Below, piece by piece: positions 35,000-43,202 of a stretch of 64,000 nucleotides of DNA; position 1 is the first letter of the stretch, and each line of letters opens with the position of its first letter. The translations under genes were made by a program, and so were the position numbers. Source of the stretch: Microbacterium sp. 18062 (GTDB lineage Bacteria; Actinomycetota; Actinomycetes; Actinomycetales; Microbacteriaceae). The stretch spans positions 1 to 64,000 of the forward strand of contig NZ_CACSKB010000015.1 in NCBI RefSeq assembly GCF_902706225.1. Direction: 5' to 3'. The notes below the pieces were generated by a model. That model had not been told where the DNA came from. It did no database searches and saw nothing but the letters and a program-made list of their open reading frames with translations.

Positions 35000-35338
35000 T
35001 CAGGGGTCCTCGGCGAGCAGCTCGTCGAGGCGGTCGATGCGGGCGCGCCACATCCGCTCGTACTCGCCGAGCAGACGCCGCGCGCGGGCGATCGTGTCGG
35101 GGTGGGCGCGCACGAGACGCTCCCGCCCTTCGGCGCGCTTGACGACGAGCTGCGCCGCCTCGAGCACCGCGACGTGCTTCTGCACGGCGGCGAACGAGAC
35201 GTCGTAGGCGGCGGCGAGCGCGGAGACCGACTGCTCGGCCTGCAGGGTGCGCCGCAGGATGTCGCGACGCGTGCGATCGGCGAGCGCCCGGAAGATCCGG
35301 TCCACCTCACCGTCGCTGAGTTCCATATGTACAACCAT
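35000..35338 (-). CDS. ArsR-family regulator
   Basis: A 112-residue winged-helix regulator with VDRIFRALADRTRRDILRRT and the recognition helix region SVSALAAAYDVSFAAVQKHVAVLEAA. It lacks the metal-binding Cys pattern of ArsR/SmtB and fits the branch that controls SRPBCC genes. ATG 35338 (MVVHMELS) is preferred over ATG 35326 because a TAACGT box lies 8 nt upstream and no ribosome site precedes either. A perfect palindrome covers the start and -10 region, so strong autorepression is expected. Confidence 0.88.
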   Translation of the reverse strand: MVVHMELSDGEVDRIFRALADRTRRDILRRTLQAEQSVSALAAAYDVSFAAVQKHVAVLEAAQLVVKRAEGRERLVRAHPDTIARARRLLGEYERMWRARIDRLDELLAEDP

Positions 35339-35352
35339 TTGGTTGTACGTTA
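35329..35352 (-). promoter_or_regulatory. ArsR operator overlapping -10 and start codon
   Basis: GTACAACCA-TT-TGGTTGTAC (35329-35348) is a perfect inverted repeat. On the minus strand the TAACGT -10 box (35347-35352) borders it and ATG 35338 lies inside it. Confidence 0.7.
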
Positions 35353-35471
35353 GCATCGCAGTCGGTGCGAGACAAGCGCGACGATCGTCGGGAACGGGTT
35401 CTCGTTGCACTAACGGGCTTTCTGCTGCACCGGACAGATTGGTCGCTGCACGAGATGTTGCTGCTGCCGTG

Positions 35472-35603
35472 ATGACACCGGAGCGGATCGCCGCTGCGGT
35501 CGCGATGCGCGACAACGGCGACAGCGTGGCCAAGATCGCCCACGCCCCCGGCGTCGGAGACTCCAGCGTGTTCCGCGCCCTCGCCAACCACGACGCCGAC
35601 CAG
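35472..35603 (+). pseudogene. Serine-recombinase HTH remnant
   Basis: The frame reads ERIAAAVAMRDNGDSVAKIA then GVGDSSVFRALANH, closely resembling the C-terminal Hin-type helix-turn-helix of resolvase/invertase recombinases. No catalytic domain remains nearby. The frame runs on to 35786 in non-homologous sequence. It marks the left edge of a decayed accessory island; base composition around it is lower in GC than the flanks. Confidence 0.5.
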
Positions 35604-35718
35604 GCCCCCGGCGGCCGCGTCGAAGGATCTCTGCCCCCACCGGTGACTCCGTTGTCGGGACTGATGGAGTGCTTCACCGAGAGCGCGGGCGGCATCTCTG
35701 TGGTGAACACGCCGTGGT

Positions 35719-36105
35719 CTATGGCTCATCGGCCGGGTCTGCCAGCTCGAGAGGATCCGAGTAGGGGCCGTCCCCCGACCGAGTAGGAGTCGTCGCTCTC
35801 AAAGACCGCGGTTCCTCCGTCTGCGATGGCGCGACATCACCAGGAAGTGCATTCGAGATCGTCACGGGAGCGTACGAGCTCGTCTCCAGCATGACGTCGG
35901 GGCCGGCGGCAGGGTCCACCGTCACGCTCAGGCGCTCGTTCTCGGAAACGGCGACGAGCGAGCCGTCTGCGTGCTCATCGAACGTGTCGACCTCGTTCAG
36001 AGTGTCAAAGCGCCGGCTGGAGCTGGCCCCTGCACCGTGATGTCCGCCCCGGGAGTAGGTTGCCCTGGGCGACAGCGCCCCGATAGTAAACGCCGCGGTG
36101 GCCAC
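35719..36105 (-). CDS. Doubtful hypothetical ORF in decayed region
   Basis: A 128-codon frame, Ser/Thr/Glu/Asp-rich (for example DTFDEHADGSLVAVSENERL), with no recognisable domain, signal or ribosome site. The middle part looks protein-like, while the first ~30 codons do not. It may be a fragment of a lost gene. The 35604-36383 stretch otherwise shows no gene. Confidence 0.2.
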   Translation of the reverse strand: MATAAFTIGALSPRATYSRGGHHGAGASSSRRFDTLNEVDTFDEHADGSLVAVSENERLSVTVDPAAGPDVMLETSSYAPVTISNALPGDVAPSQTEEPRSLRATTPTRSGDGPYSDPLELADPADEP

Positions 36106-36383
36106 GCGAGCGATCCCGTAGTTCAGCGCGGCGGCGGAGCCGTGACTGCTCGCTCTTCGAATGGCCTACCGGCTATGCAGACTTCGATACCCCGCCTCGT
36201 GCGACATGCTCCTCGCTGACGGAGGCGAGCGCCGATGTCAGGAGAGTGTCACGACAAGGATGGCTCGAGTCACCCTCTTTGTGGCCCGCCAACGCGACGC
36301 TTGGTGTCATCCCGCACCGATTCCGACAGACGACGTCCGTGTGAAGCGCGACATCCGCGTGAAGTGTGAGGCGGCACGCAGGG

Positions 36384-36391
36384 TATATACT
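36384..36391 (+). promoter_or_regulatory. -10 box TATACT upstream of vapB
   Basis: TATACT (36386-36391) within GTATATAC, followed 21 bp later by ATATATG; the AT-rich pair may be promoter and antitoxin operator. Confidence 0.4.
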
Positions 36392-36431
36392 CTGGATCGC
36401 CTTAGGATATATGGACGGAAAGGGTGGCCGC

Positions 36432-36638
36432 ATGGGCAAGACTCTGATCGACATCGATGACGCGGTGCTCGCGCGCGCCCAGGCGCTCTCGGGCATCGCC
36501 ACGAAGAAGGGTGTCGTCGCCGCCGCGCTGAAAGGAATGGTCCGTCGCCTCGAGCTCGACGACTACGCCGAGTTCGTCACCTCCGGCACCATCGAGGACC
36601 TCTCCGATCCCGAGGTGATCCGGTCGGCTCAGCGGTGA
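36432..36638 (+). CDS. vapB: VapB-type antitoxin
   Basis: A 68-residue ribbon-helix-helix antitoxin: MGKTLIDIDDAVLARAQAL is the strand and first helix, KKGVVAAALKGMVRRLEL the second. The C-terminal acidic part (FVTSGTIEDLSDPEV) would wrap the toxin. It overlaps the PIN toxin by GTGA, the classic arrangement. It lies in a decayed, lower-GC island and was probably acquired. Confidence 0.85.
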   Translation: MGKTLIDIDDAVLARAQALSGIATKKGVVAAALKGMVRRLELDDYAEFVTSGTIEDLSDPEVIRSAQR

Positions 36639-37069
36639 CGCTGTTCCTCGTCGACAACTCGGTCATCCAGCGACTCGCCAAGCCGAGGGTTCGCGAGGCC
36701 TGGGACGTGCTGCGCGAGACCGGCGACATCGCGACGTGCCTTCCGACGCTGCTCGAGGCAGGCTATTCGGCGCGCTCCGCGCCTGACTACGAGCGTCTGA
36801 TCGACCTGGAATCCCGCGCGAAGGTGATTCTTCCTCCTCATCCCGGGGTCGCCGAGGTGGCGCTGCGCATCCAGGCCGCGCTGTTCGCCGCGGGAATCGG
36901 GCGGGCCGTCGGCGTGAGCGACCTGCAGATCTCCGCGACGGCCGTGTACCACTCAAGCCTTGCGCGACCCGTGATCGTCGTCCACTATGACGCCGACTTC
37001 GACCATGTCGCCGCCGTCGAACCCGGGTTCCGCTCCCAGTGGATCGTGCCCCGAGGTACCGCGGACTGA
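36635..37069 (+). CDS. vapC: VapC PIN-domain toxin
   Basis: A 144-residue PIN ribonuclease with the acidic metal-binding residues Asp7 (LVDNS), Glu41 (LLEAGYS), Asp96 (GVSDLQIS) and Asp119/121 (HYDADFDH). It should cleave tRNA or another structured RNA when released from VapB. GTG 36635 overlaps the antitoxin stop. All catalytic acids are intact, so the toxin is probably functional. Confidence 0.88.
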   Translation: MTLFLVDNSVIQRLAKPRVREAWDVLRETGDIATCLPTLLEAGYSARSAPDYERLIDLESRAKVILPPHPGVAEVALRIQAALFAAGIGRAVGVSDLQISATAVYHSSLARPVIVVHYDADFDHVAAVEPGFRSQWIVPRGTAD

Positions 37070-37254
37070 GACGTACCCCTCGCGCATCCGGGCAATGCTC
37101 CGTCTCGGCGGCGTCCTGCGCCTGCGGGACCTCGTCTGAGATCAGCCGCTACGGTCGGGCGGTTGACCGCCTGCGGCCGTGGGGTCTGCTGTTCTCTTTC
37201 CGCGGGGAGGGACACCCGGACCGGGCAGGTCCACCCCCACCAAGGAAAGAGGAC

Positions 37255-37884
37255 ATGGAGAAGCTCTCCGCCCGGCTGCTCTCGTGGGCGAGCCTGATCG
37301 ACGACAAGACCGTCGAGCAGGCACTCGCCTCATCGCGCATGCCGTTCATCTACCCGCACATCGCACTCATGCCCGACCCGCACCTCAGAATGGGCGCGAC
37401 GGTCGGCTCGGTCATCCCCACCCTCGGCGCCATCGTGCCGGCGGCGGTCAGCGTCGACATGGATGCGGCATGATCGCCGTGCGCACCCAGTTCGGCCGCT
37501 CTGAGCTCGCCGATCGTGACCTCGCTCCGCTGCGCGAGGCGATCGAGCGCGCCGTGCCGCTGTCGGCGGGGCACGACAACCGGAGGGTCGTCGCGACCGC
37601 CGAGCCGCGAATCGCCGAGCTCAAGAGCCTCGCCGCCGCATCCCGATTCGATCCCGCCTCCTACACCGGCCACTGGCGACTGCAGCTGGGTTCGCTCGGA
37701 TCCGGCAACCACTTCATCGAGGCGTCGGTCGACGAGTTCGACCGGGTCTGGATGTTCCTCCACTCGGGATCGCGGGGCGTCGGCAACAAGATCGCCACGC
37801 ACCACATCGGTGATGGCGGACGCTGCCGACCTCGTATCGGTGCGGCACACGCTGCGGCAGCTCGTCAACGTGAAGGGCGACTGA
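37255..37884 (+). pseudogene. rtcB: rtcB RNA ligase, frameshifted and internally deleted
   Basis: Codons from ATG 37255 (AAGGAAAGAGG before it) read MEKLSARLLSWAS...IPTLGAIVPAAVSVDM, then the frame breaks at about 37461. One base is missing from the expected (V/G)DxGCGMIAV site, removing the metal-binding Cys, and translation stops at 37473. The next frame continues MIAVRTQFGRSEL...SGNHFIEASV...HSGSRGVGNKIATHHI to about 37809. After that a third frame gives DLVSVRHTLRQLVNVKGD, the RtcB C terminus. Roughly half of the ~390-residue enzyme, including the catalytic His region, is gone. It cannot be active. Confidence 0.85.
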
Positions 37885-37980
37885 GGCAAGGGTTCCGGCA
37901 GCGCGATGCTGTCGGCACCCCTGGCATGCGGCGATGTCCGTGCCCTCCCTGGTCGTCGGCTCTTCGGTGTTCGTCTTGAG

Positions 37981-38379
37981 CTACTCCCCGCCGATGACGT
38001 CGACGGCGAAATCGCCGGATGCGGCGGTCAGCCGCCTGTCGTTCGTCCACAGCGCGCTGCAGCCGGCGAGTTTGGCGACGGCGAGATGCAGGGCATCGGG
38101 GGTGCGCATGCCGGTGGCTGCTCTGAGTCGCGAGGCATGGACGTAGGCATCGAGGCCGATCTCGAGCAGAGTGAGCTCGTTGAACGCCGTGAGGTAGCGA
38201 TCCAGCAGGAGGTGATCGTCGTCGCGGAACGGCTTGACGAGGCACTCATGGACGACGAGTGGACTTATCGCCGCCGGCGCGGTCAGCTCGCCGAGCCTCC
38301 GACGGGCTGTCGCGCCGATCCACCCCTGCTCTTCGAGCGCGTAGATGAGGAGGCAGGTATCGAGGTAGATCAGCTCCAC
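37981..38379 (-). CDS. PIN-domain toxin (VapC family)
   Basis: A 132-residue PIN ribonuclease with Asp7 (YLDTCLLIYAL), Glu45 (VVHECLVKP), Asp95 (RTPDALHLAVA) and Asp114 (WTNDRRL), all intact. GTG 38379 is used; it overlaps the end of the Phd-type antitoxin by 10 bp, and codons further upstream are antitoxin sequence in another frame. This is the second PIN module in the island and is unlike the first in sequence and antitoxin type. Confidence 0.87.
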   Translation of the reverse strand: MELIYLDTCLLIYALEEQGWIGATARRRLGELTAPAAISPLVVHECLVKPFRDDDHLLLDRYLTAFNELTLLEIGLDAYVHASRLRAATGMRTPDALHLAVAKLAGCSALWTNDRRLTAASGDFAVDVIGGE

Positions 38380-38627
38380 GAGGATCGCTCGTGCGCGAGG
38401 TCGGTATCGATCTGCTCTGCGGTACGACCCGCTCCGGGCGGGAGAGGGTGAGCCGCGAGCCACTCCGCGAACTGCTGGCCGGTCCACCCGGTATGAGGCC
38501 GATCGACGGGGACGATCTTCGCGACCGGCTTGCCGCGCCGCATGAGCGTCACCTCTGCCCCGGACTCGACCGACGCGACCAGCCGGGAGAGGTTGTTGCG
38601 CGCTTCGAGGATGTTGTACGCGGACAT
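38370..38627 (-). CDS. Phd/YefM-type antitoxin
   Basis: An 85-residue antitoxin with the Phd/YefM fold: YNILEARNNLSRLVASVESG, then EVTLMRRGKPVAKIVPV, followed by a flexible acidic C terminus that would block the toxin. ATG 38627 has TAGAAT 6 nt upstream and no ribosome site, so it is probably leaderless. A perfect palindrome overlaps the -10 box, consistent with autorepression by the toxin-antitoxin complex. Confidence 0.88.
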   Translation of the reverse strand: MSAYNILEARNNLSRLVASVESGAEVTLMRRGKPVAKIVPVDRPHTGWTGQQFAEWLAAHPLPPGAGRTAEQIDTDLAHERSSWS

Positions 38628-38633
38628 GCGATC

Positions 38634-38656
38634 ATTCTAGCCAGCTTCCTGGCTAG
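38634..38656 (-). promoter_or_regulatory. Promoter and operator of the Phd-PIN module
   Basis: CTAGCCAG-CTTC-CTGGCTAG (38637-38656) is a perfect inverted repeat overlapping the minus-strand TAGAAT -10 box (38634-38639). Confidence 0.65.
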
Positions 38657-38732
38657 CTGTAGGGACGCTTCCGAGTCGGGGGCGCTTCGGGCCACGCACC
38701 GGGGTGGTGGCCGCCTCGCGGGAGAGTTCGCA

Positions 38733-39098
38733 TCAGCCCGTATGAGCCGGCCCAGCTCCTCGGCAGAGTCTTCGAGCAGGACGAGCTCGCCGCCGTCGAA
38801 GCCCGCCAGCCGCCGCGCGTCCCGCGCTCCACGACCCGAAGATCATCCCGCACTCCCGCCACAGCCGGAGTTCGCCGGCGTCCAACCACAACCACGTCTC
38901 GGGCGTCTCGCCCGCCACATCCGTCACGCGCCACAGGCCCACGAGATCGATCGGGCCGCCTTCATCGGGAGGGAGCGGAGTCGGCTCCGACGGAGGCGTC
39001 GTGGGCTCTGCCGACGGCGGGGCGGAGCAGCCCCCCAGCGCGACCGCCGCCAGGACGAGCGCCGCGCCGAGTCGGCGGGGACGATCAGCCCGCGCCAT
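38733..39098 (-). pseudogene. Truncated lipoprotein gene
   Basis: ATG 39098 starts a lipoprotein: signal peptide with LAAVALGGCSAPPS lipobox, a Pro/Thr/Glu linker, then DLVGLWRVTDVAGETPETWLWLDAGELRLWRECG. After GMIFGSWS the frame becomes Arg/Ala junk and stops at 38733. A different frame over 38820-38700 reads LAGFDGGELVLLEDSAEELG, which looks like the continuation of the same protein. A deletion with frameshift is therefore likely, and the product would be a 121-residue stub. Confidence 0.5.
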
Positions 39099-39170
39099 CG
39101 ATCGCCGCAATCTGATCTCGACCGAGATCATGCTGTCCAGGCTACGCAGCCTGCGGAGGCCGGCCCAACT

Positions 39171-39176
39171 AGACTG
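39171..39176 (+). promoter_or_regulatory. -10 box TAGACT of purL
   Basis: TAGACT lies 38 bp before GTG 39215, giving a short leader with TGGAG 9 nt before the start. Confidence 0.5.
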
Positions 39177-39214
39177 GCCACGTCCGGCCCCCGTGATTCC
39201 TGGAGTTCAGCCGC

Positions 39215-41563
39215 GTGACCACCCCCACTTCGCAGAGCACCCCGGTGCGTCCCGCCGCCGACACCGTCGAGAACGCCGTCGCGACCCCCGAGCGCGAGCA
39301 GCCCTATGCCGCCCTCGGCCTCAAGGCCGACGAGTACGCGCAGATCAAGAGCATCCTCGGGCGCCGCCCCACCAGCGGCGAGCTGGCGATGTACTCGGTC
39401 ATGTGGAGCGAGCACTGCTCCTACAAGTCCAGCAAGATCTACCTACGCCAGTTCGGCCAGAAGGTCTCCGACGAGATGAAGACCCGGCTCATGGTCGGGA
39501 TGGGGCAGAACGCGGGCGTCGTCGACGTCGGCGAGGGCTGGGCCGTCACCTTCAAGGTCGAGTCGCACAACCACCCGAGCTACATCGAGCCGTTCCAGGG
39601 GGCCGCGACCGGCGTCGGCGGCATCGTCCGCGACATCATCTCGATGGGTGCGCGCCCGGTCGCGGTCATGGACCAGCTGCGCTTCGGTGCGATCGACCAT
39701 CCGGACACCCCCCGGGTCGTCCACGGCGTGACCAGCGGCATCTCGTTCTACGCCAACTGCCTGGGACTGCCGAACATCGGCGGCGAGACCGTCTTCGACG
39801 GCGTCTACCAGGGCAATCCGCTCGTCAACGCCCTCGCGGTGGGCGTGCTCCGCCACGAGGACCTCAAGCTCGCGAACGCCGCCGGTCCCGGCAACAAGGT
39901 CGTGCTCTTCGGCGCGCGCACCGGCGGCGACGGCATCGGCGGCGCGTCGATCCTCGCCTCCGACACCTTCGCCGACGGCGGACCCACCAAGCGCCCCGCC
40001 GTGCAGGTCGGCGACCCGTTCGCCGAGAAGGTGCTCATCGAGTGCTGCCTCGAGCTGTACCGCGACGAGCTCGTCGAGGCCATCCAGGATCTCGGCGCCG
40101 CCGGCATCTCGTGCGCGACGAGCGAGCTGGCCGCGAACGGTGGCAGCGGCATGCGGGTCGATCTCGAGAGGGTGCTGCTGCGCGACCCCTCGCTCACGCC
40201 CGAGGAGATCCTCATGAGCGAGAGCCAGGAGCGCATGATGGCGATCGTCGCGCCCGAGAAGCTCGACGCGTTCCTCGCCGTGGTCGGCAAGTGGGAGGTC
40301 GAGACGAGCGTGCTCGGCGAGGTCACCGGCGACGGCCGCCTCCAGATCTTCTGGCACGGCGAGCGGATCGTGGACGTCGATCCCTCGACGGTCGCGGTCG
40401 ACGGCCCCGTCTACGAACGCCCCGTGGCGTACCCGACCTGGATCGACGCGCTGCAGGCGGACTCCGCATCCGCCCTCCCGCGCCCCACCGACGGCGACTC
40501 GCTGCGCGACCAGTTCACGCGGGTGCTCTCGAGCCCGAACCTCGCCGACACGTCGTGGATCACGAACCAGTACGACTACTACGTCATGGGCAACACGGCG
40601 CTGAGCTTCCCCGACGACGCCGGGATGATCCGCGTCGACGAGGGCTCCGGCCTGGGGTTCGCGATCGCGACCGACTGCAACGGCCGCTTCTGCCAGCTCG
40701 ACCCTTACGAGGGCGCGAAGCTCGCCCTCGCCGAGGCGTACCGGAACGTCGCCGTCACCGGCGCGACGCCGACCGCCGTGACCGACTGCCTGAACTTCGG
40801 CAGCCCGGAGAACCCGGAGGTCATGTGGCAGTTCTCGCGGGCGGTCGAGGGGCTCTCCGACGGCTGCCTCGAGCTCGGCGTGCCCGTCACCGGCGGAAAC
40901 GTCAGCTTCTACAACCAGACCGGCGACACCCCCATCCATCCCACTCCGGTCGTCGGCGTCCTCGGGATCATCGACGACGTCGCGCGCCGCATCCCGAGCG
41001 GATGGCAGGATGCCGGCGAGAACATCTATCTGCTCGGCGTCACGGCGAACGAGCTGAGCGGCTCGGCCTGGGCCGAGGTCGTGCACGGCCACCTCGGCGG
41101 TCTGCCGCCGGCGGTCGATCTCACCGCCGAGAAGCGGCTCGGACAGCTGCTGCGCGCCGCATCCGATCAGGGTCTGATCTCGAGCGCCCACGATCTCTCC
41201 GAGGGCGGCCTCGGCCAGTCCCTCGCCGAGGGCGTGCTGCGCTTCGGTGTCGGCGCCCGGGTGTGGCTCACCGAGATCATCGAACGCGACGGCGTGGATG
41301 CGGCATCCGCCCTGTTCTCCGAGTCGACCGGCCGCGTGCTCGTGACCGTCCCCCGCGAGGAGGATGTCAAGTTCCGCGGACTCTGCGACGGCCGCGGCTA
41401 CCCGGTGCTGCGCATCGGCGTGACCGACTCGGCGGCGGACGGCGACGAGCCCGCCCTCGAGGTGCAGGGCCTGTTCACGGTGCCGCTCGCCGAGCTGCGC
41501 GAACGCGCCACCGCGACGCTTCCCGCCGTCTTCGGCCCGACCGTGACGGAGACCATCGCGTGA
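39215..41563 (+). CDS. purL: Phosphoribosylformylglycinamidine synthase II
   Basis: A 782-residue small-type PurL, the ATP-dependent subunit converting FGAR to FGAM with PurQ and Pur[51 protein letters not shown] and the second-half [17 protein letters not shown] are family hallmarks of the two PurM-like repeats. GTG 39215 gives the expected N terminus; ATG codons further in would cut the domain. purQ and purS are not adjacent. Its stop overlaps a 17-codon frame (GTGA) that leads to a small membrane protein. Confidence 0.96.
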   Translation: MTTPTSQSTPVRPAADTVENAVATPEREQPYAALGLKADEYAQIKSILGRRPTSGELAMYSVMWSEHCSYKSSKIYLRQFGQKVSDEMKTRLMVGMGQNAGVVDVGEGWAVTFKVESHNHPSYIEPFQGAATGVGGIVRDIISMGARPVAVMDQLRFGAIDHPDTPRVVHGVTSGISFYANCLGLPNIGGETVFDGVYQGNPLVNALAVGVLRHEDLKLANAAGPGNKVVLFGARTGGDGIGGASILASDTFADGGPTKRPAVQVGDPFAEKVLIECCLELYRDELVEAIQDLGAAGISCATSELAANGGSGMRVDLERVLLRDPSLTPEEILMSESQERMMAIVAPEKLDAFLAVVGKWEVETSVLGEVTGDGRLQIFWHGERIVDVDPSTVAVDGPVYERPVAYPTWIDALQADSASALPRPTDGDSLRDQFTRVLSSPNLADTSWITNQYDYYVMGNTALSFPDDAGMIRVDEGSGLGFAIATDCNGRFCQLDPYEGAKLALAEAYRNVAVTGATPTAVTDCLNFGSPENPEVMWQFSRAVEGLSDGCLELGVPVTGGNVSFYNQTGDTPIHPTPVVGVLGIIDDVARRIPSGWQDAGENIYLLGVTANELSGSAWAEVVHGHLGGLPPAVDLTAEKRLGQLLRAASDQGLISSAHDLSEGGLGQSLAEGVLRFGVGARVWLTEIIERDGVDAASALFSESTGRVLVTVPREEDVKFRGLCDGRGYPVLRIGVTDSAADGDEPALEVQGLFTVPLAELRERATATLPAVFGPTVTETIA

Positions 41564-41609
41564 GCGGGCGTTCCGCATCCGACGGCCAAGGCGCACGGGA
41601 GGTGCACGA

Positions 41610-41741
41610 ATGAGCGACGACGAGGACGACCTCTACGGCCAGAAGCGCCAGGCGCGGATGAAGATCACCGCCTGGATCGTGATCATCGCCCTCGTCCTGG
41701 TGGGCGGCGGCTCCACGGTGCTCGCCCTGCTCTTCGGCTGA
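41610..41741 (+). CDS. 43-residue single-helix membrane protein
   Basis: An acidic start (MSDDEDDLYGQKRQARMK) is followed by one hydrophobic helix (about 20-42) ending in LLFG, so it is a tiny inner-membrane protein with a cytosolic N terminus. GGAGGT lies 8 nt before ATG 41610. A 17-codon frame (GTG 41560 to TGA 41613) overlaps both the purL stop (GTGA) and this start (ATGA), so translation may pass from purL to this gene without a gap. The function is unknown. Confidence 0.6.
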   Translation: MSDDEDDLYGQKRQARMKITAWIVIIALVLVGGGSTVLALLFG

Positions 41742-41844
41742 TTCGCGCCCGTTCGGCTCCGACCCGGCCCGAGTTCCAGCCTGGACCTCGGTCCGAGCCC
41801 GAGCGGCGTCCCAGCCCGAGCAGCGTCCCGACCCGAGCATGGAC

Positions 41845-41940
41845 CCGCGAGACGGGATCTTCGCGCCGAGACCGTGGGGTTACCCCTCTGTCTCGGCGCG
41901 AAGATGCTGTCTCGCGGTAGAAGATGCTGTCTCGCGGTAG
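41845..41940. repeat. Palindromic element (family A, copy 4) with 20-bp duplication
   Basis: 28-bp arms (41845-41872, outer end CCGCGAGACGGGATCTTCGC; 41890-41917, outer end GTCTCGCGG) pair with two mismatches around a GGGGTTACCCC centre. The right end AAGATGCTGTCTCGCGGTAG is duplicated in tandem at 41901-41920 and 41921-41940. The rest of the 41742-42015 gap is CCGAGC-rich and has no gene. Confidence 0.85.
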
Positions 41941-42003
41941 TCGGGGCCTGACCAGCGGCGCGCGGAGAGGCGGGAGGACCGGCTCGCTGTCAGGGGGCGC
42001 GCG

Positions 42004-42009
42004 TAGCAT
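42004..42009 (+). promoter_or_regulatory. -10 box TAGCAT, leaderless promoter
   Basis: TAGCAT, then 6 nt, then GTG 42016; no ribosome site. Confidence 0.5.
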
Positions 42010-42015
42010 GAGGGG

Positions 42016-43056
42016 GTGGAGCCCCTTCTCGAGTTCCTCGCCGTATGGTGGTGGACCGCGCCGACGACCGTAGGCCTCGGCGCCATCGGATACGCCGGGC
42101 TGACGACCGGGCGGCGCCGCGCGCGTCGGCTGGCACTCGATGCCGCCCGCTATGAGGAGGGTGCCGCCGCGCGGGCCCTGACGTCGGCGCGTGCGCAGAC
42201 CCGCGCGGCTCAGGCGCAGGTGCTCTCGGCGCAGGCCAGGAACGGCGCCCCCTCGCCCGGTGTTCCGAGCGTCGCGGAGGCGCGGCGTCAGCTGCAGCTC
42301 GCGAAGCAGGCGCAGAAGTCGGCCTCGCTGGAGCTCAAGGCGAGCCGCAACCGCGTGCGCGCCGAACGGACTCACCTCTCCGCCACCTCGAAGGCCGACG
42401 GCACGCCGCTCGAACGCCTCGTCCGCGAGCACGATGCGATCCTCGCCCGCTGGCTCGAGTACGAGACCGATGTCGAGACGACCATCGCCTTTCCCCAGAT
42501 GAGCGATCCGCACGACCCCACGACCGCCGCCTTCCTGGATTCCCAGCGCAACGCCCAGTGGCTTCGCCCCACGTCGCCGACGGCGCGGATGACACCCGAG
42601 CGGTTCGCCGCGTACCGATCGAGCGTGCACGCTCTCGGGGCGGCGTTCGAACATGCGGAGGATGCGGCGATGCGCGCCTCGGGACGACGCGGCGCGGAGC
42701 GCTCCCGATCGAATGCAGCGCCGCCGCCGTCGACCGTCGAGGACCTCGCGGCGCGCGCCACCGAACGAGTCACGACGTGGGTGACCGAGAGTGTGACCAC
42801 GTGGGCAGCCGCCCGCACGAACCCGGCGAAGGGCGACGGCGCCGCAGGCACCCCGCCCACCGGTGCCGCGTCTCCCCCGCGCACGTCTGCATCCGGCGGT
42901 CCAACGCCCGGACCCGGCGCGGCGGCGGACTCAGCCGAAGCCAAAGCCGAACCCGGCCCGGCTCCCAAACCCAAACCCAAACCGTATCCCGAACCCGTAC
43001 GGCCGCCCCTCTGGCCGGTACCACGACGCGAATCGCGTCCACCCGAGGCTCGCTGA
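42016..43056 (+). CDS. Membrane-anchored coiled-coil protein of unknown function
   Basis: A 346-residue protein not recognised. One N-terminal membrane helix (about 8-30, with WWW) is followed by a long Ala/Arg/Gln-rich helical stretch (about 32-125) likely to form a coiled coil. A compact region comes next (about 130-210; LERLVREHDAILARWLEYET), then a disordered tail rich in Pro, Ala and Lys that ends in repeated Lys-Pro (KPKPKPYPEP). Codon use matches the chromosome. It is a candidate envelope or divisome-type scaffold, but this is only from architecture. Confidence 0.7.
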   Translation: MEPLLEFLAVWWWTAPTTVGLGAIGYAGLTTGRRRARRLALDAARYEEGAAARALTSARAQTRAAQAQVLSAQARNGAPSPGVPSVAEARRQLQLAKQAQKSASLELKASRNRVRAERTHLSATSKADGTPLERLVREHDAILARWLEYETDVETTIAFPQMSDPHDPTTAAFLDSQRNAQWLRPTSPTARMTPERFAAYRSSVHALGAAFEHAEDAAMRASGRRGAERSRSNAAPPPSTVEDLAARATERVTTWVTESVTTWAAARTNPAKGDGAAGTPPTGAASPPRTSASGGPTPGPGAAADSAEAKAEPGPAPKPKPKPYPEPVRPPLWPVPRRESRPPEAR

Positions 43057-43202
43057 CCCACCGGCACCAATACGCTCCAGCACGAGAGCGCAGGGAGTGT
43101 ACGAGGAGCCCTCGGAATCCGCCCGGGGTGCCCTCCGCTGCATGAGGGCACCCCCGTCGCTCGCCATTCTCGTGGCGCCCCCCAGCGCCGTCCGTCACGA
43201 GA

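Noticed and set aside
39443-41596. 717-codon open frame antisense to purL
   Set aside because: PurL motifs occupy the sense strand; the antisense product has no family pattern.
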